A stretch of 64,000 nucleotides of DNA from Desulfococcus multivorans (GCF_001854245.1 NZ_CP015381.1:2763001-2827000); one strand, 5' to 3'; counted from the stretch's first letter, positions 43,700 to 52,368 are shown. Translations and numbers: made by a program. Notes: a model not told the origin generated them from the sequence alone.

Positions 43700-43719
43700 C
43701 CGGCTGACGCGTCAGCCGG
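43700..43719. terminator. 20-bp palindrome between DUF35 and isochorismatase genes
   Basis: CCGGCTGACGCGTCAGCCGG is a perfect palindrome within a very GC-rich 130-base gap. It would fold into a stable hairpin and may end the dch-to-DUF35 transcript, or it may be a regulatory dyad. Confidence 0.4.
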
Positions 43720-43747
43720 TCGCCATGCTTCGATGAAGGGATAACCT

Positions 43748-44332
43748 ATGATACAGGGTACCACCGAAAAACCGGCGCTTCTGATCATCGATCTGGTCAA
43801 GGACACCTTCGACGCGGCCAACCGCTTCCCCGTCACCCCTTTCGCCCGGGAGATCGTGGAACCCATCAACGTCTTGACCGCCGCGTTTCGAAAACAGGGT
43901 TGGCCCATCGTCTTCTCTACCGATGCCTTTCACGAGGACGACTTCATCTTCAAAGGACGGATGAAACCCCACGCCCTGGCCGGTACCCCCGGCGCCGAAG
44001 TCGCTGACGAACTGGATCGCAGCCCCGAAGACCTCTGGCTCCCCAAACCCAGGTTCTCGGCCTTCTTCGGGACAGAACTGGATAAGTTGCTGAAACAGCG
44101 GGGCGTCACGCTGTGCGCCGTGGCCGGCGTCTCCACCAATGTCTGTGTCCTGACCACTGCCATGGACGCCCTGTGTTTCGACTATAAAGCAGTCCTGCTG
44201 GAGGACTGCACCGCCGCTGCTTCCAGGGAGGTTCACGAACAGATCCTGAACTGCTATCGCCGCACGCCCCTCGACCCCCTGCTTCGGGTGATGAACTCCC
44301 GACAACTGATCGACGCTTTGGGGAAGGGGTGA
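43748..44332 (+). CDS. isochorismatase-family cysteine hydrolase
   Basis: A 194-residue alpha/beta hydrolase with the catalytic Asp in ALLIIDLVKDTF (residue about 15), Lys in WLPKPRFSAFFGT and Cys in GVSTNVCVLTTAMDA. The family hydrolyses amides (nicotinamide, N-carbamoylsarcosine) or vinyl ethers. The substrate here is unknown. The position between the lower benzoyl-CoA pathway and the sensor kinase suggests a link, for example release of an aromatic acid from an amide such as benzamide, but this is speculation. The RBS is GAAGGGA. Confidence 0.85.
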   Translation: MIQGTTEKPALLIIDLVKDTFDAANRFPVTPFAREIVEPINVLTAAFRKQGWPIVFSTDAFHEDDFIFKGRMKPHALAGTPGAEVADELDRSPEDLWLPKPRFSAFFGTELDKLLKQRGVTLCAVAGVSTNVCVLTTAMDALCFDYKAVLLEDCTAAASREVHEQILNCYRRTPLDPLLRVMNSRQLIDALGKG

Positions 44333-44374
44333 GCCCTCACAACCGACCCTGGACCGGTTCGGCATATCAAGAGT

Positions 44375-45967
44375 GTGCAATCCGAAACCGGTAGCGATGA
44401 TACCGTCAAAAGCGTATCATCCCAAGCATTCGACTGGTCGGATTTTCTAAAGTGCAACCGGACATCCATCATTCATCAATGGGTGGATCGGCTTTTGGCG
44501 AGCGGCGACTCCCCGTATGCCCGGCGTCCCAGGTACGAGTTGCTCGAAACGGTGGGACGGGCCTTCGAGGCCAATTTCAAGGTCATCACCGACGCTGATT
44601 ATCGTTGCATCGATCACTTCATCGATTTTATCACCCGTCTTCGCCTGAAGGCCGGCTTTGCGCTTCAGGACGTCCAGCAAGCCTTCGAGCTCTACCGCGA
44701 TGTTGTGCTGCCCATGGTGTGTGCCGAATCCGGTCGGGAGAATCTCTACCCTGTTCTTGTCCCGCTGAATCGCTGCCTGGCCTATACGATTTTCCGATTC
44801 AGCGATCGATTCCAGGAACTTCATGAAAAGCAACTGGTGGATCTGGCGGCCCAATTGAAAGCCGAGGTCGAGGTGCGCACCTCGGAGCTGCGCGAATCCG
44901 AGATGAACTACAAAACCCTGGTAGAGGAGATCCAGGACGGCTACATGGCTATTCATGACGGCCGGGTGGTCTATGCCAACAAGGCCTTCTGCCGGATGCA
45001 CGGCTATGCTATGGAAGATGTCCTGCACCAGCCTTTTGTCCGGTTTATCGTCAATGAAGACCGCGGCAAGTTCGATGGCATTCAGGCCTATGGCGAAGAA
45101 CCTCACCACGAGGGTTTAATTCTCGAGTATATGCGGCTGACACAGGACGAAAAATGCTTCCCCACGGAAATCACCATCAAAAACACCCGTTTCCAGAATC
45201 GGTGCTCGACGATCGGTCTTTGTCGGGACATCACCCAGCGGGTTAAAATGGAAAAACGGGTGAGAGATGCCGAGCGTATGGCCACCATCGGACGGATCAC
45301 GGCGTCGCTGTCTCACGAAATTCGCAATCCATTGTCAGCCATAAAGCTCAATCTGCAAATCCTGAAAAAAAACAACATGCTTCAAGGTAACGACCAGCGG
45401 CGCATCGACATTTCGGTAGGCGAGGTCAACCGGCTTGAAAACATCCTGAACGAACTCCTGGACTTTGCAAAGCCCATGTCTCTCAAACGCCAGCCCTGCG
45501 ATCTGAACAGCCTGATCTCGCGGTGTATCGAATTGTTGGAAATCAACTGCAGGGAAAAACGGCTCATCGTGCACCTAAACCTGGATGACCGGATCACCGA
45601 AGTGGTGCTGGATCCGGAAAAAATCCAGCAGGCGGTGATCAATCTGCTGCTCAACGCCATCGAGGCTTCCCCCGAAGACGGAACCATCAAACTGAGCACG
45701 CTTTTTCGGCCTGAAAGGCCGGTACCGGAGGTGGTTATCGGGGTTCGCGATTATGGGAAGGGTGTTCACGCCGACATCGCCGAAGCGATCTTCGAACCGT
45801 TTTATACCACCAGAAGCCAGGGCACCGGTCTGGGCCTTACCAACGTCAAACGGGTCGCCGCCGCACACGGAGGGAGCGTAGATATCGATCGCCGAATATC
45901 ACGGGGGACCGCTTTTTATCTGATTCTGCCTGCAAGAGGAAATCATGGCAAAAATACTCATTATTGA
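44375..45967 (+). CDS. NtrB-like cytoplasmic sensor histidine kinase with RsbRD-like N-domain
   Basis: A 530-residue soluble kinase starting at a GTG. Residues about 20-160 resemble the helical RsbT co-antagonist (RsbRD) N-terminal domain (IIHQWVDRLLASGDSPYARR). A coiled linker leads to a PAS domain (LVEEIQDGYMAIHDGRVVYA). HisKA (ASLSHEIRNPLSAIKLNLQI) and HATPase_c (LLNAIEASPEDGTIKLS, TTRSQGTGLGLTNVKRVAAA) follow. There is no membrane segment, so it senses a cytoplasmic signal, perhaps an aromatic compound or CoA ester. Its stop overlaps the start of the sigma54 activator gene by 23 bases, so the two form a cognate pair. Confidence 0.88.
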   Translation: MQSETGSDDTVKSVSSQAFDWSDFLKCNRTSIIHQWVDRLLASGDSPYARRPRYELLETVGRAFEANFKVITDADYRCIDHFIDFITRLRLKAGFALQDVQQAFELYRDVVLPMVCAESGRENLYPVLVPLNRCLAYTIFRFSDRFQELHEKQLVDLAAQLKAEVEVRTSELRESEMNYKTLVEEIQDGYMAIHDGRVVYANKAFCRMHGYAMEDVLHQPFVRFIVNEDRGKFDGIQAYGEEPHHEGLILEYMRLTQDEKCFPTEITIKNTRFQNRCSTIGLCRDITQRVKMEKRVRDAERMATIGRITASLSHEIRNPLSAIKLNLQILKKNNMLQGNDQRRIDISVGEVNRLENILNELLDFAKPMSLKRQPCDLNSLISRCIELLEINCREKRLIVHLNLDDRITEVVLDPEKIQQAVINLLLNAIEASPEDGTIKLSTLFRPERPVPEVVIGVRDYGKGVHADIAEAIFEPFYTTRSQGTGLGLTNVKRVAAAHGGSVDIDRRISRGTAFYLILPARGNHGKNTHY

Positions 45968-47300
45968 CGATGAGCGCCCCATCCTGGAATCCCTGGAGAT
46001 GTTTCTCACGGAAAAGGACCACGACGTGAGCACGGCACTTTCTGCCGCCCAGGGTCTCGAGGCATGCACGACATTTTCACCCGATGTGGTCATTCTGGAC
46101 GTACACCTCCCGGACCACAGCGGATTCGAGGTCCTGAAAACCCTGAACGCCCTGCCCCGGGCCCCTAAGGTCATCATGATCACTGCGCACCATGACATGG
46201 AAACCACCATCACCGCCATGAAATATGGTGCTTACGACTACATCTTCAAGCCGCTGGATGCCGATGAGATCGAGGCGGCAGTGGAGAAAGCCTTCAGCGT
46301 ACTGGTTGCCGAACGGGAATGCACGCATGCCGAACCGAAACCCGAATCGACATCGGGCGGTGCCATCATCGGTAAGAGCGAGAAAATGTGCGAGGTCTTC
46401 AAAACCATCGGCGTATTGTGCCAGAACCGCGCTACCGCTCTGATTCTGGGGGAAACCGGGACAGGCAAGGAATTGATCGCCCGGGTGATCCATCACAACA
46501 GCCCCACCTGCAACGAACCGATGATCACGGTGGACTGTTCCGCCGTCGTCGAAACCCTGCTGGAAAGCGAGTTGTTCGGCCATGAGAGGGGGGCCTTTAC
46601 CGGTGCCGTCCAGACCAAAATCGGGAAACTCGAACTGGCCGGCAACGGCACGCTGTTTATAGACGAAATCGGCGAATTGCCGCTGGGGTTGCAGGGAAAA
46701 TTTCTCGGCTTTCTGGAGCGTCGGGAATTCATGCGCGTCGGCGGCCACAAATGGCATCGATCCAATGGCCGAATCATCGCCGCCACCAATCGCAATCTGG
46801 CCGACATGGTCAGAGATGGCCTGTTTCGGAGGGATCTCTTTTATCGGCTCAAGGTCGTAACGATCAATGTGCCGCCGCTCCGGGAACGTGTCGAAGATAT
46901 TCCCGAATTGGCACGACACTTTCTGCTGAAAGCCAATCGGGAAATGAAACTCGAGATTCTTAAGTTTCAAGAGGGCGTCATCCCGAGACTCATGGCACAC
47001 CCCTGGCCCGGGAACGTTCGGGAACTCGAAAATCTGATCTTGTCAGCGGCGGTTCAATCCCGGGGGAATGTCATCCTTCTGGAGGATATCGAAAAGGCCC
47101 TGGTCCTCAACACCGGGAGCTCCGAACCGAACCAAGGTCAAACCGCGCTGACCCAAATGGAGCGTAAGCATATTCAGCAGGTACTGATCCAGGCCGGCTG
47201 GAATCGAAACCAGGCCGCAAGCCTGTTGGGCATTTCCTTGCCGACGCTCCGCAGCAAGATCCGAAAGTACGACCTCGCCTCGCCCTGCGAGAAGCGGTGA
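45945..47300 (+). CDS. sigma54-dependent response regulator (NtrC type)
   Basis: A 451-residue activator with three domains. The receiver covers residues 1-120, with the phosphorylated Asp in PDVVILDVHLPD. The AAA+ domain covers about 145-385, with Walker A GETGTGKELIARVIH, the sigma54 contact loop ERGAFTGAVQ, Walker B GTLFIDEIGELP and the arginine-containing FRRDLFYRLKVV. A Fis-type helix-turn-helix lies at the C-terminus (LIQAGWNRNQAASLLGISL). It is translationally coupled to the kinase. A -24/-12 promoter with an upstream inverted repeat lies 60-150 bases after this gene, so its target is most likely the bcl-gdh-gcd operon. Confidence 0.94.
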   Translation: MAKILIIDDERPILESLEMFLTEKDHDVSTALSAAQGLEACTTFSPDVVILDVHLPDHSGFEVLKTLNALPRAPKVIMITAHHDMETTITAMKYGAYDYIFKPLDADEIEAAVEKAFSVLVAERECTHAEPKPESTSGGAIIGKSEKMCEVFKTIGVLCQNRATALILGETGTGKELIARVIHHNSPTCNEPMITVDCSAVVETLLESELFGHERGAFTGAVQTKIGKLELAGNGTLFIDEIGELPLGLQGKFLGFLERREFMRVGGHKWHRSNGRIIAATNRNLADMVRDGLFRRDLFYRLKVVTINVPPLRERVEDIPELARHFLLKANREMKLEILKFQEGVIPRLMAHPWPGNVRELENLILSAAVQSRGNVILLEDIEKALVLNTGSSEPNQGQTALTQMERKHIQQVLIQAGWNRNQAASLLGISLPTLRSKIRKYDLASPCEKR

Positions 47301-47331
47301 AAATTCTTTTCCGTCGATGGAAAGAATTTTT
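47301..47331 (+). terminator. terminator of the kinase-regulator operon
   Basis: AAATTCTTTTCC and GGAAAGAATTT form a stem with one bulged T and a 6-base loop, directly after the stop codon and ending in TTTTT (27-31). It separates the regulator genes from the sigma54 promoter region. Confidence 0.6.
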
Positions 47332-47360
47332 CATGGGTATACGAAAAAATAAATTTAACG

Positions 47361-47386
47361 ATGGTCTTGAAAAACTTCAAAACCAT
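47361..47386 (+). promoter_or_regulatory. upstream activating sequence (enhancer) candidate
   Basis: The arms ATGGTCTTGAA and TTCAAAACCAT are an interrupted inverted repeat with one mismatch. The centre lies about 90 bases before the expected start point of the sigma54 promoter. An AT-rich stretch (47395-47432) between the two could bind IHF. This matches the arrangement of NtrC-type enhancers. Confidence 0.65.
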
Positions 47387-47438
47387 ATGAAATCAATTTT
47401 TTATAAATATTATCAAATAATAAATTTGATTCAATGTT

Positions 47439-47454
47439 TTGGCACATACATTGC
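47439..47454 (+). promoter_or_regulatory. sigma54 (-24/-12) promoter of the benzoate-CoA ligase operon
   Basis: TTGGCACATACATTGC contains TGGCAC, five bases, and TTGC, an exact fit to the -24/-12 consensus. Transcription would start near 47466 and leave a leader of about 180 bases before the ligase gene. Confidence 0.85.
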
Positions 47455-47644
47455 GTTATTCCCTGATATGCCGGCAGTCCTCCCGAGCAAGCTGAATCTC
47501 TCGGGCACAAATATCGAGACGACCATCAGGGAGAAACGATGAGACGATCGCAAAATGCTGTCTGTCTTCCATCCCCGTCTTCTCTCTGCTTGAAAAAATG
47601 TAATCCATATTTTTCAGCTCATAAACCAACAAAGGAGTCCAGAC

Positions 47645-49195
47645 ATGGGGTTTGAAATCAAGTTACCGGAACATTTCAATGCGGCAGATTATTTTGTGGA
47701 TCGCAACATTCGTGAAGGCCGTAAGGACAAAGTCGCGGTTGTTTGCGAGGATCGTCAGCTGACCTACGGACAGATCCAGGAAGGGGTCAACCGAATCGGC
47801 AATGGTCTGCGGGCTCTGGGGGTCCGCATGGAGGAGCGGGTGGCCTTGCTGCTGCTGGATACCGAAATCTATCCCCAGGCATTTTTCGGTGCCATCAAGA
47901 TCGGTGCGGTGCCCATCAATCTCAATACCCTGATGCGGCCCAAGGATTACCAGTATTTTCTCAACGACAGCCGGGCCCGGGTGCTGGTCATCAATTCGGA
48001 ATTACTGGAAAACCTTACCGACATCCGCGGAAACCTGAAGTTCCTGGAACATGTGATCGTCGTCAACGGCACCGGAAAAACCGACGATATCGATTTTACC
48101 TCCTGGATCGCCGACCAGTCCCCTCTTCTGGACGCGGCACCCACCACGCCCGACGACGCCTGCTTCTGGCTGTACAGTTCCGGTTCCACAGGACAGCCCA
48201 AGGGCACCGTTCATCTGCAGCACGATATGGTTTTTGCCGCGGAGACCTATGGTAAACAGGTCCTCCAGGTTCAGGAGGATGATCGCTGTTTTTCCGCAGC
48301 CAAGCTTTTTTTCGCTTATGGACTGGGAAACGGGCTCTATTTCCCCTTCAGCGTAGGCGCCACCGCGATCTATCATCCGGGGAGACCGACCCCCGATGCC
48401 ATGTATGATGTGATCAACACCCATGGCGCAACCATATTTTTCGGCGTTCCCACCTTGTTCGGTGCGATGCTGACCAACGAGGGGACTCTGGGGCCCGTCA
48501 AGATCTGTGTTTCGGCCGGTGAAGCGCTGCCGCCGGAAATCTTCAAACGGTGGAAGGAGCGGTTCGGGGTGCCCATTATGGACGGCATCGGCTCGACGGA
48601 AGTTGCGCATATCTTCATCTCGAATCGCAGAGACGCCATGCGTCCCGGATCCACGGGCAAGATCGTTCCGGGATACGAAGCGAGAATCGTGGACGAAAAC
48701 CTGGCTGATCTGCCCAAGGGCGAGATCGGCACCCTGCTCATCAAGGGTGACAGCATCGCCGCTTACTACTGGAACAAACACGAGAAAACCAAAAGCACTA
48801 TGCTCGGGGCATGGATCAACACCGACGACAAATTTTTCGAGGATGAAGAAGGGTTCTTCTTTTACGTCGGCCGATCCAACGACATGCTCAAAGCCGGCGG
48901 CATCTGGGTTTCTCCCATCGAGGTGGAGGCATGCCTTATGGAACACGCGGCCGTGCTGGAATGCGGCGTAACCGGTTCGCCGGACAAGGATCAGTTGATC
49001 AAACCCCGGGCCTTTGTCGTATTGAACAAAGGTTTTGAGCCGTCGCCCGAACTGGAGAAGGAACTCAAGGAATACGTGAAGAGCAAATTGGCCCATTACA
49101 AGTATCCCCGATGGATCGATTTCATGGAGGAGTTACCGAAAACCGCTACGGGAAAGATCAAGCGGTTCATGTTGAAGGAATTCGCGTCCAAATAG
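47645..49195 (+). CDS. benzoate-CoA ligase (AMP-forming)
   Basis: A 516-residue ligase of the benzoate-CoA ligase family. The N-terminal LPEHFNAADYFVDRNIREGR is typical of this branch. The P-loop is WLYSSGSTGQPKGTVHLQHD (near residue 176). RCFSAAKLFFAYGLGNGLYF, GIGSTEVAHIFISN and WINTDDKFFEDEEGFFFYVG are further family landmarks, and Lys504 lies in KTATGKIKRFMLKEF. The reaction is benzoate + ATP + CoA to benzoyl-CoA, the entry step of anaerobic aromatic metabolism. The RBS is AAAGGAG. It is the first gene of the operon under the sigma54 promoter. Related acids such as hydroxy- or fluorobenzoates may also be used. Confidence 0.92.
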   Translation: MGFEIKLPEHFNAADYFVDRNIREGRKDKVAVVCEDRQLTYGQIQEGVNRIGNGLRALGVRMEERVALLLLDTEIYPQAFFGAIKIGAVPINLNTLMRPKDYQYFLNDSRARVLVINSELLENLTDIRGNLKFLEHVIVVNGTGKTDDIDFTSWIADQSPLLDAAPTTPDDACFWLYSSGSTGQPKGTVHLQHDMVFAAETYGKQVLQVQEDDRCFSAAKLFFAYGLGNGLYFPFSVGATAIYHPGRPTPDAMYDVINTHGATIFFGVPTLFGAMLTNEGTLGPVKICVSAGEALPPEIFKRWKERFGVPIMDGIGSTEVAHIFISNRRDAMRPGSTGKIVPGYEARIVDENLADLPKGEIGTLLIKGDSIAAYYWNKHEKTKSTMLGAWINTDDKFFEDEEGFFFYVGRSNDMLKAGGIWVSPIEVEACLMEHAAVLECGVTGSPDKDQLIKPRAFVVLNKGFEPSPELEKELKEYVKSKLAHYKYPRWIDFMEELPKTATGKIKRFMLKEFASK

Positions 49196-49327
49196 GGATT
49201 AAAATCTATCGGCCTGTCGATCCCGACACCCCGACGCCGGTTCATGACAGAATCGGACGCCGACAAGGCTGTTCCGGTGTCGGAAAAACGGGAAGACAGG
49301 CCGTTACAAACTGTATCAGGAGGAAAT

Positions 49328-50497
49328 ATGGATTTCAACTTATCCAAAGAACTACAGATGCTGCAGAAAGAGGTCCGCAACTTCGTCAACAAGAAGATCG
49401 TCCCCTTCGCCGACCAGTGGGACAACGAGAATCACTTCCCATACGAGGAGGCCGTCCGACCCATGGGCGAGCTGGGCTTCTTCGGGACGGTGATTCCCGA
49501 GGAGTACGGCGGCGAAGGCATGGACCAGGGATGGCTCGCGGCCATGATCGTCACCGAGGAGATCGCAAGGGGCTCCTCCGCGCTCCGGGTCCAGCTCAAC
49601 ATGGAGGTGCTGGGGTGCGCCTATACCATCCTGACTTACGGGAGCGAGGCCCTCAAGAAGAAATACGTCCCCAAGCTCTCCAGCGCCGAATTCCTGGGCG
49701 GCTTCGGCATCACCGAGCCCGACGCCGGCTCCGACGTCATGGCCATGTCCTCCACGGCCGAGGACAAGGGGGACCACTGGCTCCTCAACGGCTCCAAGAC
49801 CTGGATCTCCAACGCGGCCCAGGCCGACGTGCTGATCTACTATGCCTACACCGACAAGGCGGCGGGCTCCCGGGGGCTTTCGGCCTTCGTCATCGAACCC
49901 CGGAACTTCCCCGGCATCAAGACCTCCAACCTGGAGAAGCTGGGATCCCACGCCTCCCCCACCGGCGAGCTCTTCCTCGACAACGTCAAGGTGCCCAAGG
50001 AGAACATCCTCGGCAAGCCCGGCGACGGCGCCAGGATCGTCTTCGGATCCCTCAACCACACCCGGCTTTCAGCCGCCGCCGGCGGCGTTGGGCTCGCCCA
50101 GGCCTGCCTGGACGCCGCCATCAAGTACTGCAACGAGCGCCGCCAGTTCGGCAAGCCCATCGGCGATTTCCAGATGAACCAGGACATGATCGCCCAGATG
50201 GCCGTCGAGGTGGAGGCGGCCCGTCTTCTGGCCTACAAGGCTGCCGCGGCAAAGGACGAGGGCCGGCTCAACAACGGCCTCGACGTGGCCATGGCCAAGT
50301 ATGCCGCCGGCGAAGCCGTGAGCAAGTGCGCCAATTACGCCATGCGCATCCTCGGGGCCTACGGCTACTCCACCGAGTACCCCGTCGCCCGCTTCTACCG
50401 CGACGCACCCACCTATTACATGGTGGAGGGCTCGGCCAATATCTGCAAGATGATCATCGCCCTGGATCAGCTGGGGGTCAGAAAGGCCAACCGGTAA
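49328..50497 (+). CDS. gdh: glutaryl-CoA dehydrogenase, non-decarboxylating (glutaconyl-CoA forming)
   Basis: A 389-residue FAD acyl-CoA dehydrogenase, started at the ATG at 49328 after AGGAGG. The frame runs 28 codons further upstream without homology. Arg87 (in SSALRVQLNMEV) binds the free carboxylate of glutaryl-CoA, and the catalytic base is Glu367. The residue before it is Val366 (YYMVEGSANICKM). In decarboxylating enzymes such as human GCDH this residue is Tyr. The Tyr-to-Val exchange and the numbering agree with the published non-decarboxylating enzyme of Desulfococcus multivorans. The product is then glutaconyl-CoA, which the decarboxylase encoded just downstream uses. Confidence 0.94.
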   Translation: MDFNLSKELQMLQKEVRNFVNKKIVPFADQWDNENHFPYEEAVRPMGELGFFGTVIPEEYGGEGMDQGWLAAMIVTEEIARGSSALRVQLNMEVLGCAYTILTYGSEALKKKYVPKLSSAEFLGGFGITEPDAGSDVMAMSSTAEDKGDHWLLNGSKTWISNAAQADVLIYYAYTDKAAGSRGLSAFVIEPRNFPGIKTSNLEKLGSHASPTGELFLDNVKVPKENILGKPGDGARIVFGSLNHTRLSAAAGGVGLAQACLDAAIKYCNERRQFGKPIGDFQMNQDMIAQMAVEVEAARLLAYKAAAAKDEGRLNNGLDVAMAKYAAGEAVSKCANYAMRILGAYGYSTEYPVARFYRDAPTYYMVEGSANICKMIIALDQLGVRKANR

Positions 50498-50745
50498 ATG
50501 GATAACGCGGTTTCAGGCGATGAATTGAAACCTGTGGAGGGTTTCACCTTCAAGCCCGCGACCGGATCCGGACCCAGGGTTGGCAAATCTGGCCCAATGG
50601 GTTTTAACCGGGAGAAATTGCGGATTTGAATCAGGGCATTCAAACTTTTATCCTGACTCGGCCGCGGATTGATGAAATCCGGAAAACCAAAAGGATGTTT
50701 CATGAAGCGGCCGATGCAGCAATCACTACTATAGGGAGAAAAACG

Positions 50746-50877
50746 GTGTTACAAGCTGTGGGAGTAATGATAGCCGGGCTCGGGGGTGTGTTTATCGGCA
50801 TGACGCTATTGTATGCCGGTATAAGAGTGACGACTCTCGTGACAGACAAATTGGTAAGCAAGAAGGAAGAGAAATGA
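50746..50877 (+). CDS. small OadG-like membrane subunit of the decarboxylase
   Basis: A peptide of about 43 residues with one transmembrane helix (AGLGGVFIGMTLLYAGIRVT) and a charged end (VSKKEEK). It resembles the membrane part of OadG/GcdD-type small subunits of Na+-pumping decarboxylases. I start it at the GTG at 50746, preceded by AGGGAG. An ATG at 50695 would give 60 residues and one at 50626 gives 83, with no better RBS. The stop overlaps the gcdB start (ATGA). Such subunits stabilise the complex in the membrane. Confidence 0.72.
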   Translation: MLQAVGVMIAGLGGVFIGMTLLYAGIRVTTLVTDKLVSKKEEK

Positions 50878-51998
50878 CTGAAAACCTGTTTTCCCTGTTC
50901 AAGACCTCCGGATTTTTTTATTTGACCCCTGGGATGCTGGTCATGTGGCTGATCGGTTTTATTCTCATCTATCTTGCCATTGCCAAGGATTACGAACCGA
51001 TGCTGCTCCTGCCGATCGGATTCGGGATCATTCTTGCCAATCTCCCGTTGGCTGCCCTGATGGCGCCCCACGAGGGATTGCTCTGGCGATTCTACCATTA
51101 CGGCATCCAGTGGGAAGTCATTCCGCCCCTGATCTTTCTGGGGCTTGGGGCACTCACCGATTTCGGCCCCATGCTGGCCAATCCCAAGCTCATTTTTCTT
51201 GGCGCCGGTGCCCAGGGCGGCGTGTACCTGACCTTTTTCGCCGCATACGCCACGGGTTTTTTCAATTTGAACGAGGCCGCTACGCTCGGCATCATCGGCG
51301 GCGCCGACGGCCCGACAACGATCTTTCTGGCGTCGAAACTGGCCCCACACATGCTCGGCACCACAGCGGTTGCGGCTTACTCCTACATGGCGCTGGTCCC
51401 CATCATTCAGCCGCCGATCATGAGGCTGATGACTACCCGGAAAGAGCGCACCATTCGCATGTCAAAAGGCCGGAAGGTGAGTCGCCTGGAAAAACTTCTC
51501 TTCCCCATCGTCTCGGCGATTCTGATTATCCTGCTCATCCCCGCTTCAGCGCCCTTGATCGCCATGTTCATGATCGGAAATCTGTTTCGGGAGGCAAAGG
51601 TGGTGGAGCGACTTACCCACGCCGCCCAGAACGAGTTGCTCAATATCGTGACGATATTCCTGGGGCTGCCGGTGGGCGCCACCATGACCGCCGAAAACTT
51701 CCTCCAGCCCAAGGTGATCTTCATCTTTTTCCTGGGACTGTTTGCCTTCATGGTGAGCACCGCGACAGGCATCATCCTGGCCAAGTTGATGAATCTGTTT
51801 TCCAAGGATAAAATCAATCCCCTCCTGGGTGCAGCTGGCGTTTCCGCCGTTCCCATGGCAGCGCGGGTGGTTCACAAGGTCGGGGCCGAGGCGGATAAGA
51901 AGAACTACCTGCTCATGTACGCCATGGGACCAAACGTCGCCGGCGTGATCGGCACGGTTATCGCCGCCGGCGTTTTCCTGACACTGCTCGGATCCTGA
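50874..51998 (+). CDS. gcdB: glutaconyl-CoA decarboxylase beta subunit (Na+ pump)
   Basis: A 374-residue integral membrane protein of the OadB/GcdB/MmdB family. Landmarks are GADGPTTIFLASKLAPHM with the Na+-binding Asp, AVAAYSYMALVPIIQPPIMR, NIVTIFLGLPVGATMTAENF and AAGVSAVPMAARVVHKVGAE. It decarboxylates the carboxybiotin carried by the small subunit and couples this to Na+ export. Hydrophobic segments are spread over the whole length. It is translationally coupled to the small subunit upstream and followed by the biotin carrier and the carboxyltransferase genes. Confidence 0.94.
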   Translation: MTENLFSLFKTSGFFYLTPGMLVMWLIGFILIYLAIAKDYEPMLLLPIGFGIILANLPLAALMAPHEGLLWRFYHYGIQWEVIPPLIFLGLGALTDFGPMLANPKLIFLGAGAQGGVYLTFFAAYATGFFNLNEAATLGIIGGADGPTTIFLASKLAPHMLGTTAVAAYSYMALVPIIQPPIMRLMTTRKERTIRMSKGRKVSRLEKLLFPIVSAILIILLIPASAPLIAMFMIGNLFREAKVVERLTHAAQNELLNIVTIFLGLPVGATMTAENFLQPKVIFIFFLGLFAFMVSTATGIILAKLMNLFSKDKINPLLGAAGVSAVPMAARVVHKVGAEADKKNYLLMYAMGPNVAGVIGTVIAAGVFLTLLGS

Positions 51999-52047
51999 TT
52001 CCGGTTTCACGTGTGTCGCCGGCTACCGATTATCTTTACGACCTTCT

Positions 52048-52066
52048 AAGAAAACGTCGTTTTCTT
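52048..52066 (+). terminator. hairpin between gcdB and the biotin carrier gene
   Basis: AAGAAAACG and CGTTTTCTT form a 9-bp inverted repeat around one base. It lies within the 148-base gap and is probably a processing or partial terminator signal that sets subunit ratios. Confidence 0.35.
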
Positions 52067-52146
52067 GTAAATTTTGGGACCGACCCTCGGATCGGTTGAA
52101 ACGCTAATTATCGAAAAACGAATCCAATCAAACGGAGAATGAAATC

Positions 52147-52368
52147 ATGACACAAGACATCACAGCACCCCTTGCGGGCAAGATTGTTCGACTCAGCATG
52201 GAAGTCGGGATGAAGGTAGAGGAAGATGATGAAGCATTGGTGATCGAGGCCATGAAAATGGAAACCCCGGTTTTTATTCCCTGCAATGGCACCATCACGG
52301 CCGTCAAGGTCAAAGCCGGCGACACGGTTGAAGAAGATGACGTGCTGGGCGTAGTTGAAGAAGCTTAA
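52147..52368 (+). CDS. gcdC: biotin carrier subunit of glutaconyl-CoA decarboxylase
   Basis: A 73-residue biotinyl/lipoyl-attachment domain. The biotinylated residue is Lys37 in VIEAMKMETPV. It is a bare carrier without the Ala/Pro-rich linker of the Acidaminococcus GcdC, so it is a minimal version. It shuttles the carboxyl group from the alpha subunit (carboxyltransferase) to the membrane beta subunit. Its position between gcdB and gcdA supports the role. The RBS is GGAGAA. Confidence 0.92.
   Translation: MTQDITAPLAGKIVRLSMEVGMKVEEDDEALVIEAMKMETPVFIPCNGTITAVKVKAGDTVEEDDVLGVVEEA

Noticed and set aside
49111-50505. 464-codon open frame overlapping the glutaryl-CoA dehydrogenase
   Set aside because: Arg/Gly/Pro-rich shadow caused by high GC content at third positions. 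The +2 frame encodes a complete acyl-CoA dehydrogenase.
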